A DNA stretch of 64,000 bases from Pseudoalteromonas sp. NC201 (GTDB taxonomy: Bacteria > Pseudomonadota > Gammaproteobacteria > Enterobacterales > Alteromonadaceae), in contig NZ_CP022522.1 of the NCBI RefSeq assembly GCF_002850255.1, positions 3,648,501 to 3,712,500 on the forward strand, read 5' to 3'. Both the position numbers and the translations under genes were made by a program. Shown piece after piece: positions 12,401 through 18,186 of this stretch; the stretch's first letter is position 1; each line of letters starts with the position of its first letter. The notes under the pieces are model-generated. The model was given only the letters and a program-made list of their open reading frames with translations. It was not told the DNA's origin and searched no databases.

Positions 12401-13378
12401 AGTGGTTTCTGCCATACCGTAACAAGGTGCGATACTCTCTCTTTGTAAGCCACACACTTTAAACTTTTGATAAAATCGCTCTAACGTGCTGGCACGCACT
12501 GGTTCTGCGCCATTTAATGCTGAGCGCCAATGGGACAAATCTAAGTCTTTAAGGTCTTCATCTTTGACGGTGTCCACACACAGATCATAGGCAAAGTTTG
12601 GCGCACTTGACGTTAATGCTTTGGTTTGTGAAAGCAGTTTTAGCCAACGTAGTGGTTTTTGCAGGAAATAAGCCGGATTCATCAGCGCCGCTGTCGCACC
12701 GATATAGATTGGATGCATAATGCCAAAAATCAGTCCCATATCATGGAAATGAGGCAACCAACTTACAATCGAAGAGTTGCTATCGTGACCAAACGCTTCT
12801 TTCATTAGCGCCTGATTATCAAGAATATTATCGTGAGTTACCATTACGCCTTTAGGTGTGCCCGTCGAGCCTGAGGTATATTGCAAAAATGCCAGTTGCT
12901 CACCACGGTTCTGTGCACGAGGCCACTGTTGAGTGGTCGATTTAAGTGCAATGTTATCGGTAGTAAATAGCGCTAACTGCGCTAGACTTGGCTCAGAATC
13001 AAGCAATGGCTTGGCGATTTCATTGATCTTTTCACTGGTAAGCGCACCTTTGGCACCTGCGTCTTCGATGATGGCACGCAGACGATCAACATTTTGATTC
13101 TTTTTAGGGGGATAAACCGGTACCGCAATTATCCCTGCGTATAAACAAGCAAAAAAGGCTTCAATAAATTCAAATCCAGAGTTGTACAGTAATAATGCTC
13201 TGTCACCCGGTTCAAAATATTCACTCAATGTCTCAGCAATAGAGGCTGCACGCTCATGCAGTTCTTGGTAGGAAATAGTTTTACTTGGTAATGCCTCATC
13301 GTAAAAATACTGATAGGCAATATCTTGAGATCGAGTACGCGCTAAACTCGCGAGTATAGTAACAATATTTGTATTCAT
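3452..13378 (-). CDS. Hybrid PKS-NRPS starter synthetase (FAAL-ACP-KS-AT-ACP-aminotransferase-C-A-PCP), mycosubtilin/iturin MycA-like
   Basis: A 3,308-residue protein. Start chosen at 13378 because GGGGATGG precedes it; an in-frame extension to 13432 has no better site. Order seen: fatty acyl-AMP ligase (~1-575, QYTSGSTGTPKG, ends YPQDIE...); ACP with LGVDS (Ser 637); ketosynthase (~715-1127, DTACSSS Cys 873, His 1008 and 1048); acyltransferase (~1225-1530, SHSVGEY Ser 1317, NAFH pointing to malonyl); second ACP (GVDS, Ser 1626); class III PLP aminotransferase (~1825-2225, Lys 2060 in YGKIVGGG); condensation domain (HHVICDG 2361-2367); adenylation (~2690-3180); PCP (GGNS Ser 3227); acidic tail. 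No ketoreductase, so the beta-ketoacyl chain should be transaminated to a 3-amino fatty acid and condensed with the A-domain substrate. The code D-I-L-Q-W-G-L-I-W resembles that recalled for Gly. The family logic is that of iturins, but there the malonyl transferase is a separate protein; here it is in cis. Confidence 0.95.
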   Translation of the reverse strand: MNTNIVTILASLARTRSQDIAYQYFYDEALPSKTISYQELHERAASIAETLSEYFEPGDRALLLYNSGFEFIEAFFACLYAGIIAVPVYPPKKNQNVDRLRAIIEDAGAKGALTSEKINEIAKPLLDSEPSLAQLALFTTDNIALKSTTQQWPRAQNRGEQLAFLQYTSGSTGTPKGVMVTHDNILDNQALMKEAFGHDSNSSIVSWLPHFHDMGLIFGIMHPIYIGATAALMNPAYFLQKPLRWLKLLSQTKALTSSAPNFAYDLCVDTVKDEDLKDLDLSHWRSALNGAEPVRASTLERFYQKFKVCGLQRESIAPCYGMAETTLFATGGRLLEKPKILRIDAAKLQQGIAEQVADEDTVDSFYALDVADEQQPYYAVSSGVSWGEHCIAIVNPESFEACNDGETGEIWVTGPSVAKGYWNNPAATEATFHARIKGADERAYLRTGDLGFIQRGELFVTGRAKDVLIFRGKNYYPQDIELTVTQASDSLEQNGGAAFSVAANGNEERLVIVQQVKRTALRKLNAEQVLQQITAAIVEHHGITPYDIVLIKPGRIHKTSSGKIQRQENKRSYLADNFEVIARAREAAVPQQAEAPSSSSSLQQIQRLLQDLVAQEIDKPARSLDIDAPFLALGVDSMKAVRISGELMEVHELDLEPTVLYEYPSIRELAQYLSQFSTLTQALGQTELNESKGATEQANKTQPTRRAEDIADTDIAVIGMACRYPSANGLDAFWQLLCQQGDGITTPDPKRQQLCPNLEADRLGGYLENVDEFDAALFGISPLEAKHIDPQHRLLLQTTYHAIQHAGYQPATLAGSNIGVYVGISQNDYFLLSQQQQKSTAYLGTGTALSIAANRISYSFNFTGPSVAIDTACSSSLVALHHAIQALRNGETNAALVAGVNLILSDDVTKACENAQMLAADGHCKTFSQAADGYVRSEGVGVVMLKPLQQAMADNDPIVGVLKGSAINQDGRSNGITAPNSAAQQAVINAALDNAKMQAGDIHYVETHGTGTELGDPIEITALNRTYGEHHSRHDPVILGAVKANIGHLESGAGIAGLIKTLLCLQHGQIPAQRYSEVLNPHIPWQKLPFMVPQNMQTWPVPQGGIRAAGLSSFGFGGTNAHVICAQAPAPKPEMQAEVTPPSFYLLPLAAKSKAALQKLAGHYSERLSSLTPQAFDDFCAQNAEQVPLKGVHKTFSGVSREALISQLNSPIIVEQSSANDAPEVAFLFTGQGSQYPLMAHALYQHHAVFRSHLDDIDSLIGERFGARLLDVLFDEKHSELLAQTRWTQVSLFAVEYSVANLLMHYGVKPSQLLSHSVGEYAAACIAGVFSLRDGVELIAARGQLMHELPIKGSMIAARCDEITARNCLSEIQEQVVISAFHGEAGVVFSGADEAITALSDVLAAQQIKVKALHTANAFHSPLMAPMLEAFREVAEQVRFQQPRLPFVSSMTGQVESTLIATAEYWVEQIKAPVRFVDCVTALESLEHGLAIELGPKPILSGLLQENSNNKALSYAHVLHSKGEDSMRFVECLGTYLDLGGPLEWQQVYGSRPSVRVGLPQYPFDCSSYWIFGTEQSQPEALTVVNASDRDAQIRSFVLNTLAGLLSMPADAIQTNLPLLEMGVDSLMIMQAVRVYEREFGLEFSVRQFYQELSDVDKLVAYIQSHSDYLKAPQGSQQAGSLPSPASVTTDTPKGSVVEADNHTLVAIYQAQLQAASTVTNAEARAALEAVVGQQLRHIQGAKVENSAVTSTATLVSKPQPSRAQSVLPGAQQKQVQRANSSPAMRQHLAALSDAYIAKTHSSKALVSEYRGRLADCRASAGFRLSSKELLYPVFSKRCEGAYIWDIDDNRYIDITMDFGTNLFGHNPDFIKAALAQQLEAGMQLGLASPDAPEVAALICELTGLERASFCNSGTEAVMTALRLARTVTKRDKIVQFSGAYHGHYDGTLATESPEQGVEAMCAGVRYGAIADNLVLPYGDDEALEVITREAQHIAAVIVEPVQSRHPENQPWAFLRKLRTLTEAHGIALIFDEMITGFRAHPGGVQGLIGVKADMATYGKIVGGGMPIGVVAGAATYLDAIDGGNWQYGDDSYPLTDTTFFAGTFCKHPMTMASAKAVLQAIKSQGPTLQQGINDKTAAFKAHLNAFFETHDVPIRIEAFASLFRFRFSQNLDVFFYEMLERGVFIWEGRNCFFSAAHTDEDIAAVINAVEASVLSLKRAGYFGEVSPSDDDAAFPLSHSQQQLLAMALTSSEGASAYQLQAILKLSGKLDLARLKQAVTTVCRDFPILRFGVDSDRLMQYCRVEQAELHVEPWNEEDQAALHTRLSALRYQPFDFAKDPLCRVTLLSDGKAQHYLSVVAHHVICDGLSLQMVLAAIAERYNQDAKQNEVASRAVSFNHYVDSLQAYSHSPEAAKNQAFWHQCLASSTPLELPKSTTVSVASYQVNQLTLPISSSAIRNTETLAQSLRCGQFATMLALYCLWLHKLSGQAVISVGVPVSDRQRLASQFEPELLDQALLGYCTNILPIVVDMTSISNIGELVQRVQNTLLDAFDHQTHPYASLADDQLILPSTLFNLDKVTTLPNFNDLEVEVQPSVAKFGQFELTTNMTCVAGQWSLLVEYHTAKFDTELMTQYVAKFVHLLSQVQGNTPIGAQNELIQSSDDVYRLVELPLQQEKSVKVATSFVETWQHNVSRCSARTALVTDDVSLSYEALDSRVNQLAHYLMKQQVTPNSIVAVALPRRAELLIALMAVMKAGAAFLPLDLTFPDERIAHILEDAKASVVLCDASSAESALFNHGRFKRVCMDSDAEVIAKSSTRSPSLLIQAQQRAYVIYTSGSTGLPKGVEINHGAFANLLASMCREPGLVADDRLLAITTVAFDIALLELFGPLLVGASVVLASDESISDPAVLGALIEQQQITVMQATPTLWQLVLNAAPACTSAIKVWSGGEPLPQALAAQLLSHSKAVYNLYGPTETTIWSAVAHIDNAAEITIGKAIQNTSLFVLPTECHGEGLPLPDGVWGELYIGGSGVAMGYLHQAELTEQRFINHQFTTSISRRLYKTGDKARRLADGHFELKGRLDNQIKLHGHRIELGDISHHLGRILNTSEVDVCVQTLETGPCLCGYMIDDGELSTEWSSPRLRQALGEWLPSYMVPEHFVWLSQWPMTPNGKRDRKALPMPAIEPVSEICTLAPRTETEKQLHQHYIALLPVEQLGVTARFVDSGGNSVIGMQLVSRLNRAFNIKLTIGDIFEHACIAELAECIEALKQAHDAISVETQTPNVEKVSDIVSDRDLSAALSDKSMTEMDL

Positions 13379-14100
13379 GCCATCCCCATAACTTGGTTGG
13401 GATTCCTTTGGCAACAGCGCGAGCAGTATCAATTTGGCCTGCGACAGTTAACCATCAGTAACGTTGTAAAAAACCAATCAATTACTTAACCGCAACAAAC
13501 ACAGTACCCACTTAAGTAGGAAAACGTTTGTAGGGTATATCTATAAAGGTTAACTAACCGCTAAAACCGCGAGCCAAGTTAATCAACAGCACCTTTTGCT
13601 ATTTGCTTGCAGCATATATACAACATTGCTGTAATCACTCACTGTCACTTTAACGCTTGAATATGGCAACTTTTTTACCATCCTTGTACGCGAGGGTGAC
13701 GACATCAAAGTCTCAAATAGAGTTATAAAAAAGACCATACCGAAGCTGGTAAAACACACACAATTTGTATGGCTTCACATCAACGACTCGTGATCTGTAC
13801 TGAAAAAGGCTAGCACAAGAAACTGATAAATAAACCGCTTTATTAACAAAAAAGTAAATTTATCCATTACACAAGATTACACCAAACCGTTTTTAGGAAT
13901 TTTTTATTAGGTAGTAACAGGAAAGCCAGAACAATTTGTTTGTTTTTTAAACAAGCCTCTGTTTTAGAAACACTTTTGATAAAACTCGGAAATACAATTT
14001 AGTCTGATATCGAGGTAACGAAAATAAAACCAGTGCAAGTGTTATATTTTTTGCACTGGTTTTATAGCATCAAACTATTACTTTTGTAATGTACTTAATA
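13379..14100. promoter_or_regulatory. Upstream region of the synthetase operon (722 bp, no gene)
   Basis: AT-rich stretch without an open frame I would defend. It must hold the promoter of the leftward synthetase operon, since the gene on its other side is also leftward and ends in its own terminator (14024-14065). I could not fix -35/-10 boxes with confidence. No repeat or insertion sequence was seen. Such a long leader before a biosynthetic operon often carries regulator sites, which is inference. Confidence 0.4.
14024..14065 (-). terminator. Terminator after the amidohydrolase gene
   Basis: Perfect 15-bp inverted repeat: ATAAAACCAGTGCAA at 14024-14038 and its complement at 14051-14065, 12-base loop. 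The stem ends in A/T runs on both sides, so it could stop transcription in both directions. It lies just past the stop of the leftward gene at 14101. Confidence 0.8.
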
Positions 14101-16116
14101 TTACTTTAGCGAAGGCGAGGTAGTGAACGGCTTCACTCCAATCGCTTGGTAAATTTCAGCAGGCTTAAACGCTTGCTCACCTTTGATCACCAATGTCGCT
14201 TTTTGCAGTGCTGTTATATCCTTAAGTGGATCGCCATCGATCAACACTAGATCTGCCACTTTTCCTTTGGCAATTGAACCGGTTTGATGTGCAACCCCCA
14301 TCAATTTAGCACTCTCAAGCGTTGCCATATTCAGCACATCGGCCGCAGGAATGCCCGCATCAACGTAAAGTGCTAGCTCACGGATCAAGGTAAAGCCTGC
14401 AATATTATCCGTTCCAGGTACCATTGGAACACCAGCATCATAGAGCTTTTTCAGCATTTTTTGCATTGCTTCACCTGACTCTTGATAGCTCAGTTTAAAC
14501 TGTTCATCAACATGCATCTCAGCCCCTTTTAAACCGCGAGCGAATGCAATTGGCATATGCTCTGAAATAGCAGCAAATTCCGGATTGATCTTTTGATCTT
14601 CTGCCATCAATAAGCTTCTGAATGTAGATACGGTAGGATCCACAACGATGCGCTTATCACTTAGTAACTTGATGAATGCATTCATCTCTGGACTATCAAG
14701 TGATAAGCCAGAGGCTTGCTCTCCCATCAGTGAAAACCGTTTTTGTGTTCTGGTATCCACTTCTTCACCAGCAAGGAAATTAAGGAATAGCATATTAATG
14801 TGCTGAATCTCATCATAACCATTTTCAATGGCTTGCTCTGCCGTCATAAACGCGGGCACGTGACCGCTAAGTCTCAATCCACGGCTATGTGCACGTTCAG
14901 AAATAGGCTTTACCCAGTTCGGATCGATAGAAGAATAGAGCTTCACTTGAACATAGCCATTATCGGCAAAGAAATCGACCGTCTCGAGCGCTTCTTCCAA
15001 TGACTTCACACTTAAGCCTGCTGAGTTTTCGCTGAATTTATCCATAAAGCCAGCACGATATACACGCGAGCCCAACACCTGATTGGTATTAAATAGCGCT
15101 TCAATTTCCATAATATTGTCGTGCTCGTTACCCATGTCTCTAACGCTGGTAACACCGTTCGCAATATTTAAAATACCGTTCTCTTTTGATAAATGACCGT
15201 GCATATCCCAAAGCCCTGGGATCAAGGTTTTCCCTTTTCCATCAAGGCTAACCACGCCATTTTGCTTTTTAATATGTTTAGAGATTTCGACAATCTTGCC
15301 ATCTTTAATCAACACATCATGGTTTTTCAGCAGTTTTTTCTGCTCACCATCAAAGACGGCAACATTTTCAATAAGTAATGCAGGGACATCGTGTGTCAGC
15401 TTATTAGCGAGGTTTTCTAGATGTTGCTGTTCGGCTTGTTTTTGGATAGTCTCAAGTTCTTCGAACTGTGCTTTGGTGTAGCCGTCGCGCAAGACATACA
15501 TTGGCCCCCAACTTTGCGCGAAATAGTTACCATCGTCGTCATACCATGCAAAATTAGGAGTAAGACTAAGGCCACTCGTTACTAATAGATGAACGGTTTG
15601 TTCCCCCAACTTCATCGACTTCATTTTTTCGATAAGCATTTTACCTTGAGGGTAAACATCTAATTCGTATTTATTATTTTTTAGAGCATAACGCATCGTC
15701 GCGTTATCTAATGCAAGGTGGTTATTAGACGGTACGTAGAAATCGAGTGTCGCGTCAGCTTTAATGCCTGATTCATTGACACTTTTCCACTGCGCAATGC
15801 CTCTGTTATAACTAAACGTTTCGTCAATTGTGGAGCCAAAAGCAGAACGTCCTTTAAGACTAAAATTGATGGGTAGTCCTTTTTCATTCAACTTTAAGGT
15901 TTCATCAATTAAGATCCGACGGTTGTTCCAGCCAAACTCAATTTTGGCTGTATAGTTTTGCTCGTCGATTTTTTCTTGGCTTAGCGTACCAGCCAAGCCC
16001 TTTTCTGAGTAAACATTATTGATAATGGTGTCAGCAAATACTACCCAACTCTGCGTAGTTAAAAGCGCCGCAACGAGTGTCGACAAGGCACTTCGCTTTG
16101 TTATTATTTTTGTCAT
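14101..16116 (-). CDS. Secreted metal-dependent amidohydrolase
   Basis: A 671-residue protein. Start chosen at 16116 (AAGGAAC seven bases upstream) because it begins a clean signal peptide cut near VVFA-D; the longer frame to 16149 has no site. Residues 28-235 are a region I do not recognise, perhaps a beta-rich substrate-binding part. From ~240 it is an amidohydrolase-superfamily barrel: MHGH (His 306, 308) after LIPGLWD, a Lys in QVKLYSS, His in SGHVP and EIQHINM, and Asp in PGTDN, i.e. the usual metal ligands. The end, KGKVADLVLIDGDPL, is typical of the imidazolonepropionase/prolidase-like branch. Exact substrate unknown; peptide or cyclic amide bonds are the usual targets. It lies 112 bp downstream of a gamma-glutamyltransferase gene on the same strand, so the pair may be one operon of periplasmic amide-cleaving enzymes. 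Confidence 0.85.
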   Translation of the reverse strand: MTKIITKRSALSTLVAALLTTQSWVVFADTIINNVYSEKGLAGTLSQEKIDEQNYTAKIEFGWNNRRILIDETLKLNEKGLPINFSLKGRSAFGSTIDETFSYNRGIAQWKSVNESGIKADATLDFYVPSNNHLALDNATMRYALKNNKYELDVYPQGKMLIEKMKSMKLGEQTVHLLVTSGLSLTPNFAWYDDDGNYFAQSWGPMYVLRDGYTKAQFEELETIQKQAEQQHLENLANKLTHDVPALLIENVAVFDGEQKKLLKNHDVLIKDGKIVEISKHIKKQNGVVSLDGKGKTLIPGLWDMHGHLSKENGILNIANGVTSVRDMGNEHDNIMEIEALFNTNQVLGSRVYRAGFMDKFSENSAGLSVKSLEEALETVDFFADNGYVQVKLYSSIDPNWVKPISERAHSRGLRLSGHVPAFMTAEQAIENGYDEIQHINMLFLNFLAGEEVDTRTQKRFSLMGEQASGLSLDSPEMNAFIKLLSDKRIVVDPTVSTFRSLLMAEDQKINPEFAAISEHMPIAFARGLKGAEMHVDEQFKLSYQESGEAMQKMLKKLYDAGVPMVPGTDNIAGFTLIRELALYVDAGIPAADVLNMATLESAKLMGVAHQTGSIAKGKVADLVLIDGDPLKDITALQKATLVIKGEQAFKPAEIYQAIGVKPFTTSPSLK

Positions 16117-16228
16117 GTTATTGTTCCTTAAATTTCCGTTTAACGACAATAATATTACATCAAGATAACAAAAAGCGAAGTGCTTTAACTGTTACAATTC
16201 GTGTGGATTTCACTACCCAATCAGGCTT

Positions 16229-17923
16229 TTAGTAACCTGCTGCTTGGCCATCCTTTCTTGTTTCGGATGCACCATAGTACACTCCAGTTTTACCATCTCG
16301 CATAATCGCTTGATAACCGCCATAAGGACCAACTGCTTGTTGTAACTTATGACCTTTTTTTATCAGCTCTCTACGGGTTTCCATCGAAAAGCCAGACTCG
16401 AGACTGATATACCCTCCATCCGTCATGATTTCACCGGTTGGCTGCGATGAACCACTATGCAAAATTCGAGGCGCATCGCCCGCTTCTTGTAGATTCATAC
16501 CAAAATCAATCATATTAATGAGGATCTGCGCATGCATTTGCGGTTGAGTCGCACCTCCCATCACGCCATAACTCATCCATGGTTTACCATCTTTTGTGAC
16601 AAAGGCAGGAATAATGGTGTGAAATGGTCTTTTTCCCGGCGCATAACCGTTGTAGTGGTTTTTATCTAACGCAAATAGCTCGCCTCTATTTTGCAAGACA
16701 AAGCCAAGCTTAGCTGGAGTCATACCCGAGCCCATACCACGGAAATTACTTTGGATCAGCGACACCATATTCCCTTCTTTATCAGCAGTAGTGAGATAAA
16801 TGGTATCCCCTTCTACAGGACCTGCATGATCGCGTTTAGCTGCTTTATTTGGATCAATCAATGCACGTCTTTTGTCAGCATATGCTTGCGAAATAAGCAT
16901 TGCGACTGGTATCTCATTAAAGTCTGGATCGGCGTAGTATTTTGCCCTATCTGCAAAGGCAAGTTTTTTTGCTTCAACAAAGGTGTGAATATACTCAGGG
17001 CTGTCGAATCCCATAGCCTTGATATCATAGCCCTCTAAAATATTGAGAATTTGCTGGGCGGCAATGCCCTGACCATTGGGAGGTAGTTCCCATAACGTGT
17101 AGCCGCGATAATCAGCACTTACGGGGTCAACCCATTCACTGTGGTGCTCAGCCAAGTCTTGGTAACTTAAGTATCCACCATTGGCTTTCATGTAACGGTC
17201 GATTTCTTTAGCAATTTTGCCTTTATAAAAGGCATCGCGGCCTTTTTCTGCAAGTAACTCATAGGTATTAGCGAGTGCCGGATTCTTAAATATCTCTCCC
17301 TTTTTAGGCATTTCACCCTCAGGCATAAATACTTCTTTAAATCCGGAATATTGCTCACGAGCTGACACCGAGCGCTGCATGTAATAAGCAATCAACTCCG
17401 AAACTGGAAAGCCGCTTCTAGCGTAGTCGATACTGGGTTGAAGTAACTGTTTCATTGGCAGTTTGCCAAATTTTTTGTGCAGTTCAAACCAACCATCGAC
17501 CGCACCGGGCACAGAAACAGGAAGCGGCCCATAACTTGGAATCGTATCTCCTTGCTGCTGTAACTTTGCTAGCGAAAGGCTTTTTGGTGAGCGCCCTGAA
17601 GCATTGAGACCAAATAACTTTTGTTGCTTCGCGTCCCACACAATAGCAAATAAGTCGCCACCGATACCGCAACCTGTAGGCTCCACTAGGCCAAGCATGG
17701 CATTAGCTGCAATTGCAGCATCTATGGCGTTTCCGCCTTGCTTCAATACCTCTATTGCGACTTGGGTTGCCAGTGGTTGAGAAGTTGCAGCCATACCCTG
17801 AGTTGCAATAACCTCTGAACGGCTAGCAAAAGCTTTTCCCGTGATCCTGTCATATGCGAGAGCCGCTGAGCTTACAGAAGCACATAGCATACTAACCAGT
17901 GTGCACTTAACGACCTTATTCAT
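16229..17923 (-). CDS. ggt: Gamma-glutamyltransferase precursor
   Basis: A 564-residue periplasmic enzyme that cleaves gamma-glutamyl amides such as glutathione and transfers the glutamyl group. Start taken at 17923, where a signal peptide begins (cut near AALA-Y); an in-frame extension to 17989 is Lys/Arg-rich and lacks a ribosome site. Hallmarks seen: GGNAIDAAIAANAMLGLVEP near the N-terminus of the large subunit, GCGIGGDLF, and GDTIYLTTADKEGN, in which the Thr of DTIYL aligns with the Thr that self-cleaves the precursor into two subunits and then acts as nucleophile; GGATQPQMH follows in the small subunit. The usual TTH motif at the cleavage site is altered, a divergent but recognisable form. 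Leftward, upstream of the amidohydrolase. Confidence 0.93.
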   Translation of the reverse strand: MNKVVKCTLVSMLCASVSSAALAYDRITGKAFASRSEVIATQGMAATSQPLATQVAIEVLKQGGNAIDAAIAANAMLGLVEPTGCGIGGDLFAIVWDAKQQKLFGLNASGRSPKSLSLAKLQQQGDTIPSYGPLPVSVPGAVDGWFELHKKFGKLPMKQLLQPSIDYARSGFPVSELIAYYMQRSVSAREQYSGFKEVFMPEGEMPKKGEIFKNPALANTYELLAEKGRDAFYKGKIAKEIDRYMKANGGYLSYQDLAEHHSEWVDPVSADYRGYTLWELPPNGQGIAAQQILNILEGYDIKAMGFDSPEYIHTFVEAKKLAFADRAKYYADPDFNEIPVAMLISQAYADKRRALIDPNKAAKRDHAGPVEGDTIYLTTADKEGNMVSLIQSNFRGMGSGMTPAKLGFVLQNRGELFALDKNHYNGYAPGKRPFHTIIPAFVTKDGKPWMSYGVMGGATQPQMHAQILINMIDFGMNLQEAGDAPRILHSGSSQPTGEIMTDGGYISLESGFSMETRRELIKKGHKLQQAVGPYGGYQAIMRDGKTGVYYGASETRKDGQAAGY

Positions 17924-18186
17924 TATTTTTCTCTTTTGTTGTTTTCTTTTTAACCAATATAAAAAGCCAATTCGCTTACAGCAATTCATTTGCGGTCAAA
18001 GCGAAAGAAAACGAGATTGGACCTAATGCGAAAACTCAAGACACCATCGCCATAGCACTCGCTCTGCCACAAGAGTTTTCCCTCAAATCTAATACAAGCT
18101 TTTGCAGCTGGACTACACTTAAATGTTGAAGTGCTGTGCAGAAAAAATAAACCTAATCGAGATCAGGGTAATTGAATTGGTTATTT

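Noticed and set aside
3620..12462. Many plus-strand ORFs of 60-138 codons opposite the synthetase genes
   Set aside because: They lie in the antisense frame of a 10-kb gene with clear domains, have no ribosome sites or family marks, and are shadows.
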